DNA of 64,000 nucleotides from Cymbidium sinense (GCA_021442155.1 CM038222.1:54493352-54557351), one strand, 5' to 3'; numbered from the stretch's first letter, positions 45,955 through 58,204 are shown. Program-made: numbers and translations. Notes: generated by a model from the sequence alone, not told the origin.

Positions 45955-46105
45955 CCAAGTAGTAAATCTCCTAGAAAACCTTTGTCCGAGTCGATGAATC
46001 GAGCTCTTCTATTAATTTTATCAATGCTTTTTCAAATCAATTTTGTTAAAAGTAAGAGCTATTAGAGGTGGAGAACTCATTGCAAATCTCAAAGGCCATT
46101 GCCAA

Positions 46106-46118
46106 TTCGTATGATCTT
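46106..46118. repeat. Target-site duplication of the LINE, 5' side (ttcgtatgatctt)
   Basis: Matches 43328-43340. The MULE-2 TIR begins at the next base. Confidence 0.9.
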
Positions 46119-46249
46119 GAAAGTAAAAAATTTTAAAATAGGTTTAATATTAATCGTAATTAACAATTTAGGCAAAAAAAATTCAGATAATAGGCTGGTC
46201 GTCGATACGGCCTGGCAATGGGCGCGCGTTGGCACCATTTCATCGACGG

Positions 46250-47254
46250 ACGGCGGTTCGTCCATATTTTGGGCGAAAACTCGTGAGAGGGAGGTCGCGA
46301 TCTGTTTCTCCTCGATAAATCGTCTTCTGCCGCACGCCACCTAGGGAGGTCGCCGCCGGCCAAGGGAGAACTCACCGTCTGCCGAGGAGTGCGCCACCGC
46401 CGGAGATTAAGGTAATTTCTTCGTTCGTTCGCCGATTAAGGTAATTTTTTACTTAAATGCTTAATTTGTGATAGATCTCGTTATATATTGCTTTGTATTG
46501 TATGATTTGCTTATTTCTTTGTGTTGTTTGGCTTGATTTGTATGTTTTATATATTTTGTAAATTTTAATGTGAAGTTAGGCTAGATTTGTATATGCCCGT
46601 CAGAGATTGTTCAATTTTTTTGATTTGTTATTGTGATTATTATTGTTGTTGGTAGTGGTGGTGGTGTTTTCGATATGCGTCTAGTTATAGTTGTAGGTGT
46701 TTTAGTAGAAATTATTGTGATGCTAATTTGAGGCCACAATCTAAAAATATCATTTTTAATAAGGAATGTGACCTCTCACTATAAATAAGATTCACCTACT
46801 CCCCCTTTGTCCTTTATGAAAATGAAAATTCCTTTTAACTCTCCATAAATCTAGGTTTCTCCCATTTGAATGGTATATCTTTTTCATAATCTAACTAATA
46901 AGTAAAATCTCACACTCATACCACTAGTTTTTCCCTAACAACTTCTACATATCTCACATCCTGATGTCCATCATGGATCACCTTATATATCATATTCATG
47001 TTACTTTCTTAAGGCTGATTTACTGGTTGACCTTAATCAGGTCAACTCCGTTCTCTTCAAGTTTAAGCTCTTTTTATACTCTAAAATCATATGCTTCTAT
47101 TGTTGGTATTGATATGTCATATGCTTCAAGGTCTTGAGTTTGCAAAATACCTCCAACTGAAACGTAAAATTGTATTATATCTTGAATTGTTTTTTTTTTT
47201 TGTGACCAGGGGAGAGAAAGTGTTCTTACTGGTTAGAGTTGTTGTTAGTTGAAA
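46250..47254 (+). promoter_or_regulatory. MULE-2 transposase leader exon and 5'-UTR intron
   Basis: GC-richer leader (46200-46411) followed by a candidate intron. Donors 'ag|gtaattt' occur twice, at 46412 and 46441, because 'gattaaggtaattt' is duplicated. The acceptor is a T11 tract followed by 'gtgaccag' ending at 47209, then 45 bp to the ATG. The intron is about 770-800 bp, AT-rich and without ORFs. This layout is inferred from splice-site words only. Confidence 0.5.
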
Positions 47255-49815
47255 ATGAGTTCAGAAACTGTCTGCATAGTTCTTTATTATGATGGCGAAC
47301 TAAATGTTAGTGATGATTTCTTTCCGACCTACATTGGTAGAAAAAATTGACCAATCCAGATCCCACGAAGGATTAACATGATGGGGTTATAAAAGCGTAT
47401 TATGAGATCATTGAAGTTAGATCAAGCAAAATCATGTGTTAATATTATAGACCGTTTCCTATTGGTGCTAGATTCACCACTACTCATATTAGTGACGACG
47501 AAGTGTGTGAATCTATAGTCAATGCAGCATCCGTGCAGCCTGTAGTAATTTATGTTGAAGTTGAAGAATTACATTATAAGGAAAGAGAGGTTGACAGTAC
47601 TGAGGAGTGTTAGAGAGCTCCAATCAGTACTGAATACATCACACTTGATTCTCAACTAACTGCTCAAGTGGAAGCATACGGGTCTGTACCAACAGAAGCT
47701 ACTAATGTAGCTGTGACAAGTTCTGATTTTGTGGGTGATGCTGAAGGTGATGGTGGTGATGGGTATGCAACTATGTCTTCTACAATAAGTACCGATGATG
47801 ATGAGGGGGATGATAGTGATGCAGAGGAGCCTTCTTTAAGGGGCACAGATCCATCTAACAAGGTCAGAGAGCTTATTGGGGACTATTTAGTTAGAACAAG
47901 CCAAACAGAGGAGCACTTACTGTCTAACAATGAGTACATGTGTCATGCTCAAACAGCTAGAGAATGGGATGAAGAGCTTACATTTGATGGGCCTTTAGAT
48001 GAGTCAACTTTTGAACTTGAAAGTTGCATTCCAGATGAACTGTTAGAAGGTATGTGCTTTCGTGATATGAACCAGCTGCAGTTTGCTATTTAGGGTTGGT
48101 CTATCATCAATAATGTCGATTATGTGATCTACGCTTCAAACAAAGCCAAGTTCACCGTATTGTGCACTCAACATACGAACCAAGCTACGCATTGCATATG
48201 ACGCTTACATGCAAATTCAAGTAAGAGATTGAGAGGTGCATGGAGAATTAGCAGTATAGGCTCACCACATACATGTAGTCATTCAATTCTCAGTGTCGGA
48301 CATAGGCAATGTACAAATACGCTTTATCGCTTATTTCATTCAACTGCAGGCCAACCGGATTTAAAGCCCAGAGAGATTATAGGTCGTATTGAGTCCAAAT
48401 TTAACATACGAGTGTCCTACATGAAAGCCTGGGATGCGCGTCGTAAGGCACCGAAGGTTATTTTCGGTAGTTGGGAGGAATCTTACTGATCGTTGGAGAG
48501 ATTCATGTGTGTTATATGCTCAGCTATGTCAGGATCAGTCTACAGAGTGCAATCGTCAGAGTCAAATAAATTCCAATGATTATTCTGGTCCTTCGAGCCT
48601 TCATTACTGGTTGGCAATACTGTCGCCCAGTTTTATGTCTTGATGGGACTTTCCTCCTAGGTAAGTACATGGGGACTCTACTTAACGCAGTTGGCATTGA
48701 TGCCAACAACGATTTATTTCCACTGGCCTTTGCAGTAGTAGAATCAGAGAGTATTGAGTCATGGTGTTGGTTTCTGAGATCTCCAAACTTAATTCCATTT
48801 ATGTACTAGAAGTGATTTGTGCATCATTTCGATGTGCATGCGGTTTGGTACCTGCCAGGATATATTACGGTTGCACATCGCTTTTTCTTGAGACATCTGA
48901 GGGAGAATTTTAAAAAAATAGTTAGACAACTTGGAGTTGGAGATGTTGAGTTCATATGCCAGAAAATATATGTCGCAGGTAATACTGATGATATCCACAT
49001 TTTTAAAAGGTATATGACTGATATCAAGAACATCAATTAGGAGGCCTACGATTGACTCGTATCAAGGGATGTACATTAGTGGTCTCTAACCCATGATGAT
49101 GGGTACATGTATGACACTATGACCACAAATGCAGTTGAATGCTTCAACGGTACTTAAGCGGTTTGCCAATTCGCATTAATCGTCTCTAATATATTATAAC
49201 ATAGTCTCCACATTCATGAAACACCTAGACTCAACAACATCAGTAGCGAACCAGCACGACTCCATGTTCTCTCCCTGAGCTAAGGCAACTTTGCAAGGTA
49301 GTGAACATGAGGCAAGGAGATTTCCTGAGCCAGTCCGAATAAACAATAATGAGTACCAAGTGTTCGATACCAGCAGCAGAACGTACAAGGTTGAGTTGTA
49401 TGAAAATCATATTTGTAGGTGTACATGCAGATGACCACAAGCTTATCACATGCCGTGTCCTCACGTCATTTCTTTATTAGGGCAGCGATATATGAGCCAC
49501 ATTCATTATGTATCGGCCTACTACACTTTGGACTACTACTGCAAAACCTATCAGGGAGCGTTTCATGTCATCCCTGATCGTGATGAGTGGCCAGAACACA
49601 TAACTGCTAGGAACTTCCCAGAGTACTTTCCACCGAATATCAAGAGGAAGTCGACACGCTCAAATAGATTCGAAATACTATGGATAAAAATACTACAAGA
49701 AGTAACAGGATTTGTAGTGTATGCAAAAATGTTGGTCATAATAGAACAACATTCCTGCAAGGTCATGGTTGTGAGATCTAATCGTGCAGTGTATACTTCA
49801 TTGGATTACTTGTAG
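47255..49815 (+). pseudogene. MULE transposase (full-length but broken)
   Basis: Catalyses cut-and-paste transposition in functional relatives. Starts 'MSSETVCIVLYYDGELNVSD' at 47255, a segment parallel to the MULE-1 start; acidic linker 47720-47850; MuDR-type DNA-binding part with 'ELLEGMCFRDMNQLQFAI', a stop at 48091, then 'GWSIINNVDYV'; the MULE catalytic domain around 48620-49150, with the first Asp in 'LCLDGTFLLGKYMGTLL' (codon 48642-48644), 'GIDANNDLFPLAFAVVE', 'RFFLRHLRENFKK' (Phe where the family has Cys) and the Glu in 'TTNAVECFNG' (about 49118-49147). A SWIM zinc finger follows ('CRCTCR', a stop in the Trp position, then 'MPCPHVIS', 49417-49475), then a zinc-knuckle-like C-x2-C-x4-H with the last Cys lost (about 49707-49750). 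Multiple stops and shifts. Confidence 0.88.
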
Positions 49816-50549
49816 GGGTTTGTACTATAAGTTGTTTTAGATATTTCTGTACCATTGTGTTGGGATTAGAAGGATAAGGCTCCATCTATGCGACAATGTA
49901 ACCATGGACAAATGAGTGCTCTAATCACACTCTCCTTGTCATCCGCACATTTTATTTTCTTCTATCTTTATTTTTCTATTTTTCCTTTTCCTGTTTTGTC
50001 ATTACCGCATTCGTTTTCTGCAGGTGTTTGGTTTTAGCCTCATTTATTGTTCTATGTCCTTCCATTTGGTACTATATTTACTTAGTTCTTAGATGGGACT
50101 ATCGGTTATTTCTTGGACTTGGGTTATGTCGCTCTTTTTCATCCCTCATGGATGGATTAGGTGATTTGCTAATATGGTTGCGGGTTTTCTTTTATTGTTG
50201 TGATTCTTGCGGGACTTGCTCGGTTGGTTTTGTTGTTGTCCCCTCTTGCTCCCGCCCCCTTAATTTGAAGGATGCTTTTGTTTTACTTTTTCAATCCTAC
50301 TATGGTTCCCTTAGAATGGCACTACCTCCTTCGCTTGTTCCATTTCGGTTTATTTCATTTGTTTTGTTAATCGATGAATGGCTTATCGGGCTATTTTGTT
50401 GAGAGTGAATCTTTTGTTGTAGTTCTATTTACTATTTTGCTTGTTGAAGTTGATTGCTACTTGGTTAGCTTCTTTACCCGTGTTTTCTTTGTATGGGTTA
50501 GACTGCTGGCTGAGGTTTATTTTTCCTTGTGTTTAGAAAAATATTGTCG
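49816..50549 (+). other. MULE-2 spacer after the transposase gene
   Basis: T-rich (plus strand) DNA. An ORF at 50028-50402 encodes a Phe/Leu/Cys-rich chain without family features. The run ending 'ttttctgcag' at 50023 looks like a splice acceptor, but no exon is evident. I see nothing firm here. Confidence 0.4.
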
Positions 50550-51400
50550 CACATTCACAAAATTTACAGTGCATTGGGCCGCTATCACAAATTTTTCTCA
50601 ACATGAAAGTTGTAGAATATTTTGTTATGATTTCAACGATACAAAGTTCGCTTCAATTCGCAGTGAGTCCAAGACGGCATTTTGCCAACGACAATTAACA
50701 GATCATTCAAAATGGCATCGGGCTGCTATCACAAATTTTGTCCAACATGAAAGTTGTAGAATATTTTGTTAAAATTCTGAGATATAAAGTTCTCTCAATT
50801 CTGACACCGTATGAGTCCGATACGTGCAAACTACGGTTGCTGCCCCAAACTTTCAGCACAACGCAAAGCAGATTTTGCGCACATTCACAAAATCTGCTAC
50901 GCATCGGGCCACCATCACAAATTTTGTCCAACATGAAAGTTGTAGAATATTTTGTTATGATTCCAAAGATATAAAGTTTGCTCAATTCTGACACCGTATG
51001 AGTTCGCGAACTACGGTTTTGCCCTCAACATTCAGACACGTAGCGATTTTGCGCACATTCGCAAAATCTGCTGTGCATCAGGCCGCTATCACAAATTTTG
51101 TCGAACATAAAAGTTGTAGAATATTTAATTATAATTCCAACAATATAAAGTTTGCTCAATTCCGACACTGTGTGAGTCCGGTACACGCAAACTACGGTTG
51201 TCCCCAAACTTTCGACAACAAATGATTTTGTGCACATTAGCAAAATCTACTGTGCATCGGGCCGCTATCACAAATTTTGTCCAACATAAAAGTTGTAGAA
51301 TATTTTGTTATGATTCGAGTGATATAAATTTGCTCAATCGACATTGTATGAGTCCTGACATGCAAACTACTTTGCCTCTCAAACTTTTAGCACAGTGATT
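50550..51400 (+). repeat. Tandem array in MULE-2, 145-186-bp unit, 5 copies
   Basis: The word 'aacatgaaagttgtagaata' (or aacataaaag...) starts at 50600, 50744, 50930, 51104 and 51283. Each unit continues with a 'ttgttatgattcca' variant, a 'gatataaagtt' word, 'gacaccgtatgagtcc', 'gcaaactacggttg' and 'cgcacattcacaaaatctgc', and closes with 'gggccgctatcacaaatttt'. Chance ORFs on both strands (50707-51243) come from the array. Confidence 0.92.
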
Positions 51401-51855
51401 TTGTCTTGTTTATGCTATTGAACAGATTCATGGTAAGTTGATATAAATGTTTATCCATGTTGTGGAGTTCTATTAGTGTAGACAGGAGTAGTTCTTGTTC
51501 TGATAGACAACCTTCCATGTTGTGAAGTTCTTGTTTATGCTACTGAACATGAGTAATATAATGAATGAATGTATTTGAGTTTTAAACCGATTTACTAACT
51601 GCCCCGTAAGCCTTGTTGATTTATGTGACTAACACTTTGATTGGCAGCCATTTTAATTATCCCCACCATAACATATGCATTACTTTTCACTATTTCTGAT
51701 GCCATGTGACTTTGCATGACAATGTAGAAAACCAGTTTAATGCATATTTGTTTGTTGGATGGTAAGTTTATCTAGATGAAAGAAGTCAATTATAAAAAGT
51801 CTCTTTTATACAACATATTTCTTAATCTAACAATGTTGCCTTTGTTGTTGGTAGG
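51401..51855 (+). other. Spacer upstream of the PMD gene
   Basis: AT-rich, no ORF. It ends in a T-rich tract with 'gttggtag' immediately before the candidate PMD start, which could be a splice acceptor or part of the promoter. Confidence 0.4.
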
Positions 51856-53800
51856 ATGTCTGCCAAAGAAGGTCCTCACCCGCACGCAGGAGGCGAAGAC
51901 GTGCAGAGGAGACTGTAGTGGACTACGGCCCTCCGCCGGCTGAAGTTCACCCTAGTATAGGGCACACGTTCGGTGAGACATCTTTGGTAAGTTTTTTTAA
52001 GTCAAATTGTGTATATGGATTGTTCTTATAGTTTTGTCTCAATTATAATTTCATACCGTAGGTTTCATTCTCGATCTGATCTCATGTACTTATGTTCAAA
52101 GATAAAGAACGTCCTAGATTGATGACCGCTACGAAGCATGGATTGGATTGTGTCTCAAGATATTCTCTTAGATCACCACCTTCTCACAAAGATTCGTGGA
52201 ACGTTGGTCTCGCAGACAAATTCATTCCATTTGCCCATTAGGAGATGACGATCACATTGCGATGTTGCTATGATCGGGTGTTGATAGATGACATGCCTAT
52301 TATTGGGAAATGTTGTGGGGCGTGGCATTGGCCATCGCGTGATGAGTTGATAGGAGCACATCCAGCACATTGTCCCTACCACGATCCAGCCTCATATCAC
52401 AGTAGAGTTCAGAATGGGGCAAGTACATGCACATACCTGTTTGCCCTTTCTGGTACTTGAACGTTACATGGATTCTTACTTAGATCTACCGATTTGCAGT
52501 GCATGTCGAAGCCATACTCTTTGCTATTGGTGTTTCTGTTAGACACTTCTTCTTGAGATTCACCACCCGCCTACTGAAGGATCTTGACACATTTAGGGAG
52601 TTCTCATTAGGATTAGCTATGCTTACTCATTTGTACAGGGAGCCCCATGAGGCAATGAAGGGCGCATGAATATATTTGCCTATAAGCATGTGTGGGAGCA
52701 TGTTCATGGAGAACGCTGCATTCCATACCCAGCATAGATGGCCGAGTGTGGGTTGTCTGGAATGAAGGGTATGTCCAGATGATGCGCCCATATCGAGTTA
52801 GAGAAGATCTACCGCAGAGTCGTATATTGCTTTGTAAGTTTATTTTTTGGGCCCATTACTGTATGTAGATAGCATAGCTAATATTTATTTCAAATAACAC
52901 AGGTGATCTGAGAGCCATATGGAGTTTAGATCCGTGCACGTGTCGCAGAGATATGCTTACGTGGGGATGACATATGGCTGGCTAAAGTACCCTTGATTAG
53001 CTGGAAATGAGTTGAGCACCGCCGATCGTGGCGTGCCTTCCACCTATGACCGAGGTTGCACCGATGATTATGCTTTCGGAGTGGATGGTCGGAAAGCCAA
53101 TTGACCATATATGACCGGGAGAGCTGATTTAGTTGTGGTAGTAGATGACATGAATGATATATGATGGTATGGTCTTGCACTATATATCGAACACTACAAT
53201 ACCCCTAGACATTTATATTACCCTCGAGCTCATGGAGACCCACTCATGGTAAGCCAACATTTCTTAACTATAATAATAAATTTTTTTATTAATTCTATCA
53301 TAAATTAACGCAAATAGGAGACATATTCCGCTATTTTGGGAGGGATGAGGACAGAGTTTCAACAATAGTCAATGAGTATGAGGTTGTGCGGGAGTGCGCA
53401 ACATGCATATTGATTTACGGGACACTAGCCTTTATCGAAGTGATGGGCGTGATGGATATTAGTCCATCATCTCCATGAGTGGTGGACCATCTACATATAC
53501 ATTCACACACCACCACGATTCGTACGTGGAAGCTATGTGGTCAGATGCACTGGTAAAGAACCCCCTCCTACATATGGGCCTCCCTCATTCCATATGACAC
53601 CCCCGTATGGACTGTATCATGGTTTCTCGCTTCCCACACAGTCTTAAGTCGATGTACCTAGTGCTACACACCTGGGTTACTCGCAACAACCCTCCAAGCA
53701 GGTTGAACAGGAGGACCAGCAGCTGGAACATCATCTACGAGACCGGCCCCGACGACCACCAGCCCATTACATGCCGGTAGTGATGCGATACCGCATCGTA
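51856..53800 (+). pseudogene. Plant mobile domain (PMD / MAIN-like, PF10536-type) gene remnant
   Basis: PMD proteins occur in plant transposons and in domesticated host genes such as MAIN and MAIL1. Here a candidate start at 51856 gives 'MSAKEGPHPHAGGEDVQRR'. The PMD signature is spread over frames: 'RWSRR' and 'TNSFHLPI' (about 52205-52245), 'EMTITLRCCYDRVLIDDMPI' from 52239, 'ACRSHTLCYW' (about 52502-52531), a Tyr-Ala-Tyr text near 52612, 'VPLISWK' followed by a stop and 'VEHRRSWRAFHL' (about 52989-53046), and a Gln/Glu/Arg-rich tail to about 53790. Introns may interrupt (for example 'ggtaagttt' at 51985). The gene is heavily decayed; the assignment rests on the order and spacing of these words. 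Confidence 0.62.
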
Positions 53801-54319
53801 GGCATCGTTAGAGATAGTCATTTGTACTATTATCTTATGTCCATACAGGATTACATTTTGTTGTATTTGTACCTATCTTATTGTATCCTGTCTCGCAGAC
53901 ATCGTCATGAACTATTTTATTATTTTGGTTACCTTAATTTGTAAATATTCATATCTTTTTTGTGCTGCTTTATTTGTACAACTTTAAGTGTTTAGAATAA
54001 GTTGTACATTGATGTATTTTTTTAGTGAGGATATTCCCTGTGGTAGTAACAATAGAGAGGTAGTTAGTTTGTGTTCTAAACTTAGTTTGAGTTGGCTTCT
54101 TATCCTTGTTTGAAAATGGTTGCATTTCTAATACTAGCACATTCACTTCTCTTATATGAATGTAATCAATATGAATAATTATCTCCAAATAATAAGACTA
54201 ATGCGCTATCAATGAATGTTTATATGTCATGACTCTTAAAAACTTGTTAATTGCACTTCATTAAAAGTGTTTGTTTAGCATGAATTATTTGTGCATTTCA
54301 TCATTATTCATTTCTCAAA
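53801..54319 (+). other. Probable 3' untranslated part of the PMD gene
   Basis: AT-rich, with several aataa/attaaa-like words and no ORF of note. Nothing else seen. Confidence 0.35.
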
Positions 54320-54725
54320 ATTTTTGCATCGAGCTGCAATCATAAATTTTGACCAACATAAAAGTTGTATATAATTTTGTTATAATTCCAACGATATAAA
54401 GTTCTCTCAATTCCGATACCGTATGACTCCAATACACAAAAAATACGATTGCTGCTCTGAACTTTTAGCTCTACACAAGGCTCATTTGCAAAATCGCACG
54501 TCGCAATCAGAATTTTGACCAACATGAAAGTTGTAGAAAATTTTGTTACAATTCCAAAGATATAAAGTTCATTCAATTCTAATATTGTATGACTCGAGCA
54601 CATATAAAATATGATAGCTCCAAAAAATTTCAGCCCGTTAGCGCCAAGATTTGCAAAATCAGACGTCGCAATCAGAATTTTGACCAACATGAAAGTTGTA
54701 GAAAATTTTGTTACAAATGATATGA
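54320..54725 (+). repeat. Second array of the MULE-2 repeat, ~166-bp unit, 3 copies
   Basis: 'aacatraaagttgtag'-type words begin at 54355, 54521 and 54686 (spacings 166 and 165), with the 'gatataaagttc', 'taccgtatgact' and 'gcaaaatcgcacgtcgcaat' parts. It is the same family as 50550-51400 but a more uniform period, and it lies just inside the right TIR. Confidence 0.9.
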
Positions 54726-54859
54726 AGTTCTCCGACCGACAGATGACTCGTCTGACGTTGCCGTCCGTTGTACGGACGACTAGGCCTATTTTATTATTTT
54801 TTTTTGCCTAAATTGCTAATTACGATTAGCATTAAGCCTAATTTAAAATTTTTCCGTTG

Positions 54860-55728
54860 TAAAATAGGGTTGTGCTCTCATCATCCCAAGAAAATAATGA
54901 AAAGATGAATCATTAATGCCCCTCCGATTTCGTTTCATTTTATTGCCATAAAATTTGTGAAAATAAATATATTTAATTCATTGAATTAAAGATGCTTCTC
55001 AAGACCATCAATATAGAACCAATGCTATGATCTGAATTGACGCGAATCTCGAAAGCCAAAGCCGTGAGGAGAGTGAAACTAGAATAATCATCTTCTTAAG
55101 TTGGATTGAGGCGATTATATGACCCAAAGACAGAAAAAAAGTCGACATGATAAATTGGATTGGGAAGACGGCTGAGAATGGTTAGATGGGTACTTCTCTT
55201 GGAGATTTAGATGGCATTACGTGAGAAAAATAGCGTAGGCAGTATGGGATGGTCATTTTTTTTCTTAAAAATAAGGGTAACGACATCTCTTAGGAGGGAT
55301 GGATTTTGATCAAGCTACTTATCACATAATATGTAGATTTGATGAAGATAGTTTGCACATTGATGACAACATTTATTTCACCAACATAAATAGTTGATCA
55401 AAGTGCATGCCATCATGCTCAGGTCCCGTATGACCATCATGTGATGATTAGTGCCTTAGTGTCAAAGTTATTTTTATGTTGGCATATTAATATTCACATT
55501 TAATGTCACTGTAACTTTTCATCGAACTAAAGTAGATGATGATAACCTTGTAGCTTCAATATTAAAACTATCACAACAAGTATTAATGATAATATTAATG
55601 ATAAAAGCTCTTGGCAGAGAAGTTGGTGGATTATTGGTTTGCCAGTTGATTGGTTAGTTGGTCATTGGCAAGTTTGTTGAGAGGATTTATTATTATTAGA
55701 CATCTGAAAGAGCTATAGCCTTCGGAGA
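54860..55728. other. Intergenic DNA between MULE-2 and R2, nothing recognised
   Basis: AT-rich, no ORF over 60 codons. A 'tattaatgataatattaatgataa' type stretch at 55570-55605 recalls the cryptic repeats at 32.8-33.6 kb. Confidence 0.4.
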
Positions 55729-58204
55729 TGTGGGCTTCAAAATTCACCACCACCTCGAAAAAAAAGTGTTTAAATTATGTGTTGTTGTAACTTTAAGGTA
55801 GAGGAAATAGTAGATAAGACACTACCCAAAGATTTTGCTCATTTGATGAGAACTTTAGATGGTTCCGGGTTTCTTATAGGCAGTACTTATAGTTAATTAC
55901 CCTCCCAATGGAGAGAGAACTTTGATTAGTCATTAGATCGCTAAATGAATAGATAGTAGACATGTGGAGTTTTGAAATTTTAGGTTTAGAATTTATGAAA
56001 TTCACCATTATTTAGCTTAAAGCGGATGGTTGGGGGAATGATAGTGTGCCTGATCTAGATTCCATGGTTATGTCATCTTGGGCTGTCATGGTCCCTAGTC
56101 TACTTAGAGGAGAGGTACAACCTCAAGGATCCTGTCGAGAGACTTGGGGTGGTGTTTGTCTAAGGAGACAAGCTTAAGTCTACCTTAGTTGACAGAGGGC
56201 TTTTTGCCCTATCAGGTGTACCCTATAATTCACATCTCAAGGTATAGAGCCATTGGGGAGCATACGGGCTATAGTCGTAATCGTAATATAATAGTGTCAC
56301 TTGGTGGCAACCACCCGATCAAAGGACTCTGGTCTTAATTGCATCATATGTGGAGCCTACAGGCCAAACCACACAGACAGAGGACACGGGCCACATCCTT
56401 ACAAGCATGAGATTGATTGAGAGTGAAGATAGAAATATATTTGATTTAACATTGGCTCCTTTGTGAGCTAGAGTTTTCTTAATTTATCACCTTTAACAAA
56501 CAGTTACGGAAGATGGATTGGATTTTAGCTTTAAGTATTGAATTTTATTTAACCATTTAACACTTAGTAATTTATCTGATTTTATATTTGTATTGATACT
56601 TGATTTTGATTAATTCAATTTGAGCTTGCAAGCACATTTTTATGATAAATATCCTCCGGTTGAAATCTCCACTCAACACTCATCATCGGGTTTATGAATT
56701 TGCTTGATCATTTAATTTATTATTTCAGATCCTGTCAACTCTATTATTTTAATAATAGAGGATCAGATCAACTGTTACATGATAGAATTAGCTTATCAGA
56801 TATTTTAATAAGTTGAAATTCTTATAATAATTGAATTTTTAGGTTTTGTTAACCCAGACCCGGTCTTAAGACCAAACTAGGAAGTAACCCACGCAGCATC
56901 CTCAAACACTAGCTTTAAGCATCCAGCGTAGTGTCGGGGCCCATGCGGGTATTTAATAATGCTTGTATAATTTTAAGGCATTGAATTTGAGTTTTAATTA
57001 TACTTCATAATAAGTGCAAGAGTTCAATTAAAGCCTTAATTAACGCCTTATGTTCGCTTATACGATGTGTTGCGAATCCGATGATGAATTGTATAACAGA
57101 ATTATGTTTATATTTGCACTTAAAATGTTGCATCTTTACTTGCATTTTATTTATTCTTAGAATTTCTAAACTTCAATGGTTGGCTTATGCTCATTAAAGA
57201 CTTGTTAGATCTTTGTAAATTCAACATTCAAATTTGATATTCTCATACAAACCATTATACTTCCTTTAAGAGTCTATTTGAATTCAAGCTTCTTTTGAAT
57301 ACAAGTTGATTATTCAAGAGTCTCGATCATGCTTCCTATTAGGCTATTTAGTTATAGTGAAAACCTCTTATGAATTTATTTGATTTTCACTTTAACTTGA
57401 AAATAACACTTAACAAATCGTAAGTGCTTTGATTTCGTGTCCATTTAGAGCCTTCTTCAATTCATTTTTAAAAATAGACATTACAACGTAAGAAATCATG
57501 TTCTTTATGAATCTCACTATAAAGTTTGATTTGGGCTCTATCTCATTTGAAAATTAGCCTTCTAGTTTCATACAAACTTTCCATAAGTATGACATGAATT
57601 TAAAATCATGATTACTTTGCATTTATCTTATTCTCTTTCAACTATTTTCATACATGATATAACATAACCCACAAAGTTCAATTAATTATTTTTAGCCAAT
57701 TAACCATTATAGTTTGCTATAGCATGTAAGTGGGTTATCAAGCTTCACCTTCATTCTCCAAGTTTGATTGTGTTCAGTTGAAATTATTTTTAGTTCACAT
57801 GGAATAAGCCATAGTAATCTCAATATTTATTTCCTTAACCATATTCATGCTTATTGACTAGCTTCATAATCACCTCCATATTCATATACAAGCTATTTAA
57901 CCCAATTTGGATTCATTCTTAACTCCACATGAATTTCCATATTTATTTGAAAATTAAATTTCAAATTTATAGTAAATCTCTTATGAGTTTGGTATTAAAT
58001 CAAAACCCTTATGAGTCTTATGTTTATTCACTCAAGGCTCTTTAACTCTTCTTATCTAGATTCATCCTCCATTAGTTTCAATTTACAATTGCTATAATAA
58101 TTGCTTATTTGTTGTTGAGTTGACATTCTTATCTACTATTAAGTTGAAGTTATGACAAATATGGTTTGTACATGTCGTATCATACAAACATCTTCTAAAT
58201 ACTT

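Larger units (their letters stand above)
43341..46105 (-). mobile_element. 5'-truncated L1-type LINE retrotransposon
   Basis: The minus-strand poly(A) (T-run from 43339 to 43350), a 13-bp target duplication and RT plus zinc-binding fragments identify an L1-class non-LTR retrotransposon. At about 2.77 kb it keeps only the C-terminal part of ORF2 and the 3' tail; the endonuclease and the first RT motifs are missing, as is usual for incomplete reverse transcription. Frames are broken throughout. It abuts the left TIR of MULE-2. Confidence 0.9.
46119..54859 (+). mobile_element. MULE-2: 8.7-kb Mutator-like element carrying transposase and plant-mobile-domain genes
   Basis: The left end (46125-46210) and the reverse complement of the right end (54765-54857) share aaaaattttaaa, then 'taatcgtaatta' and 'caatttaggcaaaaaaaa', then a 'taggc..g.cgtc' word: TIRs of about 90 bp. 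Between them are a 5' leader with an intron, a broken MULE transposase, a tandem array, a broken PMD gene and a second array of the same repeat. No target duplication was found; the LINE insertion at the left border and sequence decay may hide it. Joining a PMD gene to a MULE is known from plant genomes. Confidence 0.82.

Noticed and set aside
50028..50402. 124-codon ORF between the transposase and the array in MULE-2
   Set aside because: Phe/Leu/Cys-rich translation of T-rich DNA; no domain, no counterpart known in MULEs.
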